From: a bacterium
GTDB lineage: Bacteria > Tectomicrobia > Entotheonellia > Entotheonellales > Entotheonellaceae
Assembly: GCA_027294925.1 (NCBI GenBank)
Contig: JAPULM010000520.1
Location: 1-9,984 of the forward strand
Direction: 5' to 3'
Length of the DNA stretch: 9,984 nucleotides
Shown: positions 5,909-9,984 of the stretch, piece by piece
How the letters are laid out: each line of letters begins with the position of its first letter
Position numbering within the stretch: position 1 is the stretch's first letter
Made by a program: the position numbers and the translations under genes
Notes under the pieces: generated by a model
Databases searched by the model: none
What the model was told of the DNA's origin: nothing
What the model saw: the letters and a program-made list of their open reading frames with translations, nothing else

Positions 5909-6278
5909 CTTGGCATGGCTCGAAACGCTCACGGCGCTGATTCCGCCGCCACGCCTTCACCAGGTGCGCTATGGCGGATGTCTGGCGCCACATAGTAAGC
6001 TACGCGTGGTGCTTATCCCCACTCCCCGCCAGCAGGGCGTCGCGCCGCCGCAAGCCCGTAGCGACTCGCCTGGCCGGCACTGGGCACAGCTGCTCAAGAG
6101 CGTGTTTAGCCTCGATATGGAAGGCTGTGTGGGTCAGCAGGGCAGCCTGAGAATCATTGCTGCCATTACCCAGGGACAGGTCATCGGTAAGATTGTGCCA
6201 CGGCTCAACCTCTCCGCCGACCCGCCGCCGATGGCAGCGCGTGTCTGCCAAGGTACCTTGGCATGGGCCTCTAGCTGA
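5909..6278 (+). pseudogene. C-terminal fragment of an IS91-family (Y2 rolling-circle) transposase
   Basis: The plus-strand frame from the junction at 5909 reads LAWLETLTALIPPPRLHQVR, YGGCLAPHSKLR, then HWAQLLKSVFSLDME, GSLRIIAAITQGQVIGKI and ends DPPPMAARV...LAWASS with TGA at 6276-6278. This matches the C-terminal third of IS91/IS801-type transposases (ALIPPPR, the Y-H-G-V-L-A-P segment, WA-LL..VF..D, LRIIAAIT). The catalytic HUH and tyrosine motifs lie upstream and are absent. The cysteine knuckle expected after SLDME is degraded, only one Cys remaining in CVGQQG, and the YHGV motif reads YGGC. The open frame extends further left through copy B only by chance. It cannot support transposition. 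Confidence 0.82.
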
Positions 6279-6303
6279 GCAAGCGAGCCGCTAAGCGCTT
6301 GCT
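6278..6303 (+). terminator. Hairpin immediately after the IS91-type stop codon
   Basis: AGCAAGCG (6278-6285) and CGCTTGCT (6296-6303) form a perfect eight-base stem around a ten-base loop, starting at the last base of the stop codon. No T-run follows, so it is a poor intrinsic terminator. A subterminal hairpin is also characteristic of the IS91 end, which may be a better explanation. Confidence 0.4.
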
Positions 6304-6570
6304 TGGGTGTAGGAGATATGGCGAGGTTCGCCCTGTCTCGGCGATGGCGGTCTCCATGTATGACAAGAACAGGTGAGATGCGCCAGTGGGGGAAGAGGGG
6401 CGGTTTCTGCCCCCCAGATAGGTCGCTCACGGCGCTTGTTCCCGGTGAGGACTACGGGTGGACGCCGTGAATAACATGCTTTAAAACCCCTATCCGTAGA
6501 TGAGGTTGTCGGAGGGATTTCATAACCGCTAGGTGGAAAAATCCCCCCGCATGAATTTTTAGACCATTTC
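6304..6570. other. Non-coding stretch between IS91 fragment and cupin gene
   Basis: I find no gene in this stretch. It contains a GC-rich inverted repeat (GGGGC at 6397-6401 with GCCCC at 6409-6413) and an AT-richer part near 6540-6570. It probably contains the rest of the IS91-type right end followed by the 3' flank of the cupin gene. No clear terminator for the cupin gene is visible. Confidence 0.4.
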
Positions 6571-7071
6571 TTATATAGGGCGGTAAGCCAAGCGGTCTAC
6601 CTTATCCATGTTCTGCCCTTCAAGACGTATCAGGCGGGTCGGGCCTGAACGCCGCGGCGAGTGCAAATCACCCACGTCATAGGCAAAGGCCATACCCGGC
6701 GTCAGGGTGTAGGTTTTGGCCATCTTTACCTTACCCGGGGTGTCTTCAGTCGCCGCCTCAACCAGCTCCCAATCGGTCATCACCGTCTCGCCACGCGCCT
6801 GGCCGTAAATTGCCCAGGCCGGACCATGATCATGTGGCGGACTCTCTTTGGCGCCAGTGTTGACATGGGCGAGGATGCAAAAACCGAGTTCCGGGTCTTC
6901 GTAGAGAATCTTGCGCGCCGGCACATCGTCGCCCAGATGGGTGGCGACGAAGTCATCATCCTTAAGCACTTCCTGCAACAGCGTGCATACCTCTTGTTGG
7001 CCTTGGGGTCCGAAATCGGCCTTGAGAATGCGGTGACAGTCGGCGGCGAACTGTTCGAGGGTATGCGTCAT
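6571..7071 (-). CDS. Cupin-fold metal-dependent protein, cysteine-dioxygenase-like (COG5553 type)
   Basis: A 166-residue soluble single-domain cupin. The metal site is visible as SPPHDHGPAWAIYG (H80 and H82) with a later GDLHSP (H137), the three-histidine arrangement of cysteine-dioxygenase-like cupins. The ETVMTDWELV and RLIRLEGQNMDKVDR strands complete the barrel. I relate it to the group described as predicted metal-dependent enzymes of the double-stranded beta-helix superfamily. The substrate is unknown and I do not claim cysteine. ATG 7069-7071 is chosen over an open-frame extension to 7272 because a strong GAGGAGA ribosome binding site lies 7-8 bases upstream and the extension is not family-like. 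It is apparently a single-gene unit with its own promoter candidate at 7132-7160. Confidence 0.85.
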   Translation of the reverse strand: MTHTLEQFAADCHRILKADFGPQGQQEVCTLLQEVLKDDDFVATHLGDDVPARKILYEDPELGFCILAHVNTGAKESPPHDHGPAWAIYGQARGETVMTDWELVEAATEDTPGKVKMAKTYTLTPGMAFAYDVGDLHSPRRSGPTRLIRLEGQNMDKVDRLAYRPI

Positions 7072-7131
7072 AACAAGGTCTCCTCTAATATAAATTGTCC
7101 ATCCCGTGCAAATAGCAGCTTTCAATCTATC

Positions 7132-7160
7132 ATTTAATCTCATGAGGCGAAAAATGACAA
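7132..7160 (-). promoter_or_regulatory. Candidate sigma70 promoter for the cupin gene
   Basis: Read on the minus strand, TTGTCA (7155-7160) and TTAAAT (7132-7137) are 17 bases apart. The leader to the ATG at 7071 would be about 55 bases and contains the GAGGAGA site. The -35 match is good and the -10 match is four of six. Confidence 0.35.
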
Positions 7161-7235
7161 GGGCTGAGGAGTATTTTGCACCTTCTTTTGTGTGGTGCTT
7201 GCTGTACGAAGGCGGATTTCTAAAGCGTTCTGTTA

Positions 7236-8009
7236 CTACCGTAGCAAGCGGTGCAGGTTGCGTTGCTGCCACTGTTCAGCTTGCTGATGATAAGGGAAGC
7301 GCTGTTCGGCTTGACGAAATTCGGGTGAGTGAAGGCGCCAGCGTCCATTGACAAACTGGCGGGGAATGTGTTCATGCAACATTTCATGGAAGACGACGTT
7401 TTCGACCATATAGGGTGGTACAAAGGCTTGATCCAGCAGGCGATGGATACGAATGAGTCGATCTACTGCATGATATGAGCCAAGCCGGATAGAGACGCGC
7501 GAGTGCTGCGGGGCTCGGCGCGCCCAGGTGATATAGGCTTGCACACGGTTGTCAAAGTAGCGATGATTCAGGTTCTGATAAATGGCCTCTAGGTCGAAGT
7601 GTTGGCCGCGGGGCTGTATGACCTGTTGGTACGTTTGGCGTTGAGCGGGTTGGCGTAGAATAAGATGTCGGTGATTCTGAATATAGGTACGTAACCTACG
7701 AAGGGCAGACTTGTCCGTACGGCGAATATAAGCGGCCAACGCTTGCCATATGGTGTCTGGGGCATCTTGGAACATGCGATGCAGACGTATCTGATAACCC
7801 GTACGTTGATTGCCTTTAACGGATAGCATAGAGGTTCGATTGTCTGTCCATACCAGGGTGATGCGCACCGACAATTGTGTGACGAGCCAGTGTCGTCGGC
7901 ATTTGGAATCTGAACATGGCGTCAAAGCTGATCGCGTCACTTGGGGCTCCTGCGGGGTAAGCAGAGGATGTATCCGATCGTACGGGGGTGGGGAACGCAT
8001 GAGACGCAT
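7236..8009 (-). CDS. SprT-like zinc metallopeptidase
   Basis: A 257-residue protein with the zincin core ENVVFHEMLHEHI: H208 and H212 as zinc ligands and E209 as the general base. The third ligand is probably H227 in RLHSPEFRQAEQRFP. Upstream, LNHRYFDNRV..ITWARR (about 147-165), SIRLGSYH and RIHRLLDQ..VP are the usual strands and helix of SprT-like proteins. The N-terminal domain includes VRITLVWTDNRTSMLSVKG and LRLHRMF-type segments common in this subgroup. I chose ATG 8007-8009 because AAAGGGG lies six bases ahead of it. A TTG at 8096 would overlap the upstream protease gene, and the added residues look non-native. No signal peptide is seen, so it is probably cytosolic. It follows the S8 protease gene by 70 bases on the same strand and is probably co-transcribed. 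Target proteins are unknown. Confidence 0.82.
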   Translation of the reverse strand: MRLMRSPPPYDRIHPLLTPQEPQVTRSALTPCSDSKCRRHWLVTQLSVRITLVWTDNRTSMLSVKGNQRTGYQIRLHRMFQDAPDTIWQALAAYIRRTDKSALRRLRTYIQNHRHLILRQPAQRQTYQQVIQPRGQHFDLEAIYQNLNHRYFDNRVQAYITWARRAPQHSRVSIRLGSYHAVDRLIRIHRLLDQAFVPPYMVENVVFHEMLHEHIPRQFVNGRWRLHSPEFRQAEQRFPYHQQAEQWQQRNLHRLLR

Positions 8010-8079
8010 TCCATGCCCCTTTAATGTAACAGAAATGGTGCTGTGCGACAATAACGGACGGCTGGGTTTGAAAGGTCGC

Positions 8080-9381
8080 TTACGAATGCTTGCCAATATT
8101 GGGAAGTGCGGCCAGAGGCTCTAGGTTACAGCGCTGACACCCAGATGGGTCAAGTTGATCGATGTCATCCTGGGTGAATTCGGCGGCAGCTTTTTCACAC
8201 CACCAACAGGGTTCACCGAATTGGTATAACGCATGGAGTAACACCAGCAGTTCCGCTTGCATACGGTGGGGGATCTGTTGGCGATAGATGGTCTTTTGTC
8301 TGATGGCCAGGATGCGTTGGCGTCGATACTGCGCTGTGCCTGTGTGCACGTGCAGAATGCGCTGCTGCAGCCGTTTAGCAGCGCGGCGCTGAAAGCGGTC
8401 GATGGTGAATGCCAATAGGACTGGAATGGTAAAGATCGAGGCAAAAAAATAGACAATGACGGCTAATGAGACGCCAACCTTGGTTGCCAGGCGCTCAAGG
8501 CGGGTGAATTGCTGCTGAAGGAATGTCCTGGTAGATTGACAGGGGTAGAGGTGTCGTAGGTATTGTTCGGCCGCTGTTGCATTAACCAGTCCAGCCCCAA
8601 GCCTATAGCGTTTCATGTCGACGGGATCGGCCGTGCGTATCAACGCCCTGCGTCCAGCCTGTGGGGAGGCGCAGGGTGATTGCAGGAGAAGGCGCCCGAG
8701 GATGCCGGTTACCACGGGACTCGAAAACGACGTGCCGCTGGCGAGACTACCAGCTTGTAGCGGGCGTCTGACATATTGCAGGCCGGGTGCGCATAGACTG
8801 ACCCAGGCACCGAAGTTTGAGTATGATGTTTTGCGCTTTCGATATCGCGTGCTGGAGCAGATGCCTAACACCTCATCAAACGCAGCAGGATAGAAAGGTT
8901 TTGCCTTATTGTCGTTGCCTGCCGAGGCAATCAAGACCACCCCTTGCTCGGTCAGGGTACGCGAAATGGCGTGTAGGTTTTTATCATAGGTGTAGGTTCC
9001 CAGGCTCAAATTAACCAGAATGGTTGTACTGCTTGCGAACGTTTGGCTCAGCTCATAGACATGCTGTAAGGCGCGAATGATACTGGGCAAACTTAGATCA
9101 CCATGCAGGTTGACAGGTCGTATCTCACAACGCGGGCAGTGCCGGCTAATGACGCTTCGGACAAAGTCGCCGTGCGCATCAAAGTAATCAGTCGTGTCGA
9201 CCAGAAAGATGACTACCCGCTGGCGCTGTGTTGGTGAGGTATCGGCTTGCTTTGAGGGTGAGGGTGGGTTGGAAGGCAAGAAGCGTGCAATGAGAAGCAT
9301 GAAGACCAAAGCCATTACGGCGGGTGCATAGGCCCAGGTCAGACGTGGTTTGCCATGTGTTCTGTCGTTATGATTATTCAC
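8080..9381 (-). CDS. Membrane-anchored subtilisin-like (S8) serine protease with C-terminal zinc knuckle
   Basis: A 433-residue protease. Residues 17-35 form an N-terminal membrane anchor, followed by a Pro/Ser/Thr-rich linker (37-52). The S8 core shows D62 in FLVDTTD, H70 in AHGDF, the oxyanion Asn in ASAGNDN (N156), and nucleophile S218 in SGTSFSSPVV. The Asp-His spacing of eight residues is much shorter than the usual thirty or so, so loops of the core are trimmed. A second membrane segment lies at about 302-327 (VSLAVIVYFFASIFTIPVLLAF). A basic tail of about 60 residues follows, then a four-cysteine knuckle, C392-x2-C395 and C415-x2-C418, likely binding zinc. The core would be outside and the tail inside if both segments span. 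Start is GTG 9379-9381 behind AGGA; no ATG alternative precedes the anchor. The adjacent SprT-like peptidase suggests a joint function. Confidence 0.85.
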   Translation of the reverse strand: MNNHNDRTHGKPRLTWAYAPAVMALVFMLLIARFLPSNPPSPSKQADTSPTQRQRVVIFLVDTTDYFDAHGDFVRSVISRHCPRCEIRPVNLHGDLSLPSIIRALQHVYELSQTFASSTTILVNLSLGTYTYDKNLHAISRTLTEQGVVLIASAGNDNKAKPFYPAAFDEVLGICSSTRYRKRKTSYSNFGAWVSLCAPGLQYVRRPLQAGSLASGTSFSSPVVTGILGRLLLQSPCASPQAGRRALIRTADPVDMKRYRLGAGLVNATAAEQYLRHLYPCQSTRTFLQQQFTRLERLATKVGVSLAVIVYFFASIFTIPVLLAFTIDRFQRRAAKRLQQRILHVHTGTAQYRRQRILAIRQKTIYRQQIPHRMQAELLVLLHALYQFGEPCWWCEKAAAEFTQDDIDQLDPSGCQRCNLEPLAALPNIGKHS

Positions 9382-9554
9382 CGGCTGCTGTCCTAATGAC
9401 CGAAAACAATGATGCGCTCAGATGATTGTACCTCATGTGGGCTTTATGCCCGTCGGCGTTCAAGTCTCCCCTTAAGCATTAAACAATTAAGAGGTTGTAT
9501 GGAATGGCTTCTACATAAATAAATGGTGCAGAAGCCAATTTACATCAACCCGGA
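9382..9554. other. Non-coding gap upstream of the S8 protease
   Basis: No gene is seen. Two inverted repeats are present: GGGC-TTTAT-GCCC near 9438-9450 and the longer TGGCTTCT / AGAAGCCA pair. A TACAAT hexamer on the minus strand near 9425-9430 could be a -10 element for the protease gene, but no -35 sits at the right distance. Confidence 0.35.
9505..9537. repeat. Inverted repeat, eight-base arms
   Basis: TGGCTTCT (9505-9512) and AGAAGCCA (9530-9537) pair perfectly around a 17-base AT-rich loop. It lies 17 bases beyond the end of the tyrosine-recombinase remnant. It has no T-run, so a terminator role is weak. It might instead be part of an old attachment or recombination site. Confidence 0.4.
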
Positions 9555-9659
9555 TCATTTTCCACTTCTGAGGGCCGCGTTCAGCTTGGACGCGGCTTTC
9601 TTTTCCAGCTCCAGACTGACGTGACTGTATATGTCCAGCGTGATGGCAACGCTATGTCT
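9555..9659 (-). pseudogene. C-terminal remnant of a tyrosine recombinase (phage-type integrase)
   Basis: Only the last 34 residues survive: HSVAITLDIYSHVSLELEKK then AASKLNAALRSGK and a stop. The block matches the conserved end of phage-type integrases, GHSSIAITLDTYSHV, where the tyrosine in DIYSHV is the catalytic nucleophile and the histidine of HS is the second active-site His. The Gly before HS is replaced by Arg, and sequence upstream (to 9764) does not look like a recombinase. The rest of the gene, including both catalytic arginines, is gone. It indicates that an integrated element once had its end here. Confidence 0.75.
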
Positions 9660-9768
9660 ATGAGAAATTGACACTGATCTTACAAGGCAAAGTGGCGTCG
9701 TATATTCTTGAACTTCAAAATAAACCCCTAAGCGGAACGTGGAAGAAGTCTCAGAAACAAACATTTCG

Positions 9769-9984
9769 ATGTGGTCTGGAGCTGTCGTGAAGCTCTACAT
9801 GGGGTGGGAATTTTTCCCATACCACGATTTTTACCAGACCTTGAAGAAAATCAGCAACGCCTTGATTCTGCTTTACGACCTGCGGCCTGAGGCCGCAAAA
9901 CTAATGACTAGAACGGTGAACATTCTTGCCTCGGCTGCAACTTCCTCGGTCCCCGCCGCTGTTGCCTGCCTGAACGGGGGCAGT
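9769..9984 (+). CDS. Unknown protein, 5' part (runs off right edge)
   Basis: From ATG 9769-9771 an open frame of 72 codons runs to the window end: MWSGAVVKLYMGWEFFPYHD, FYQTLKKISNALILLYDLRP, EAAKLMTRTVNILASAATSS, then VPAAVACLNGGS. The composition is protein-like, with two amphipathic or mildly hydrophobic helices. I do not recognise a family. No clear ribosome binding site precedes the ATG; GTG 9787 and ATG 9799 are alternatives. An overlapping minus-strand frame also exists, so the coding strand is not certain. The frame is closed upstream by TAA 9721-9723. Confidence 0.35.
   Translation, partial: MWSGAVVKLYMGWEFFPYHDFYQTLKKISNALILLYDLRPEAAKLMTRTVNILASAATSSVPAAVACLNGGS

Noticed and set aside
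5908..6266. CCTTGGCATGG direct repeat (5908-5918 and 6256-6266) as a target-site duplication of the IS91 fragment
   Set aside because: Both copies lie within the IS91 coding frame (LAW), and IS91 elements do not make such duplications; likely chance.
5745..6278. A single 177-codon plus-strand open frame across copy B and the IS91 fragment
   Set aside because: The first third is antisense to the transposase remnant; only the part after 5909 resembles a protein family.
6661..7137. 158-codon plus-strand frame over the cupin gene
   Set aside because: It is antisense to a gene with intact HxH motif and a strong ribosome binding site, and has no recognisable motifs itself.
8010..8096. TTG start at 8096 for the SprT-like gene, overlapping the S8 stop
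   Set aside because: The added 29 residues are not family-like and the ATG at 8009 has a well-placed AAAGGGG site; still possible as a coupled start.
9455..9475. GTTCAAGTCTCCCC as the T-loop of a tRNA
   Set aside because: Flanking bases do not form a T stem, and no D arm, anticodon arm or acceptor stem could be found around it.
1..9984. CRISPR array
   Set aside because: No regularly spaced repeat of 20-40 bases was seen; the repeats present are two-copy transposase or short flanking repeats.

Overview
The window reads as an accessory, insertion-sequence-scarred stretch of a bacterial chromosome. The flanking metabolic genes (an acyl-CoA dehydrogenase, an MDR-family oxidoreductase, an RND exporter with an outer-membrane lipoprotein-sorting partner) suggest a Gram-negative, probably environmental or symbiotic bacterium with a large genome. 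No marker gene allows a species call; any narrower assignment would be a guess.

Region 1 (1-1902): the N-terminal part of an acyl-CoA dehydrogenase on the minus strand, running off the left edge. A 447-bp gap with a plausible sigma70 promoter follows, then a complete plus-strand zinc-less MDR (quinone oxidoreductase-type) gene.

Region 2 (1912-4234): a decayed export operon bracketed by transposase debris. A doubly deleted transposase remnant (1912-2150) abuts the C-terminal half of an RND-superfamily permease. That permease also has a frame change near 2284 and an in-frame TAG at 2560. It is followed by the beginning of an outer-membrane lipoprotein-sorting protein, cut off near 3702 by a second transposase remnant (copy A, 3700-4234).

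Region 3 (4302-5608): a toxin-antitoxin and defence remnant island on the minus strand. In transcription order it holds a truncated antitoxin-like gene, an intact-looking HEPN-MNT pair (toxin and nucleotidyltransferase antitoxin, overlapping by 22 nt), and the first ~50 codons of what looks like a PglY/DUF6079-type phage-resistance ATPase. The island lies between two copies of the same internally deleted transposase (A, and B at 5664-5908), in direct orientation. Copy B is joined to a C-terminal fragment of an IS91-family transposase (5909-6278).

Region 4 (6571-9381): three intact minus-strand genes. They are a small cupin/cysteine-dioxygenase-like protein with its own good ribosome binding site, a SprT-like zinc metallopeptidase, and, upstream of that, a membrane-anchored subtilisin-like (S8) protease with two predicted membrane segments and a C-terminal four-cysteine zinc knuckle. 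The two peptidases are 70 bp apart and look co-transcribed. This pair is the least familiar intact system here.

Region 5 (9382-9984): the C-terminal scrap of a tyrosine recombinase, carrying the catalytic tyrosine, and a plus-strand open frame of unknown function that runs off the right edge.

Overall, intact single genes are separated by recombination scars. Stacked disabling lesions (internal deletions, frame changes, in-frame TAG codons) show that much of the left two thirds is eroding.
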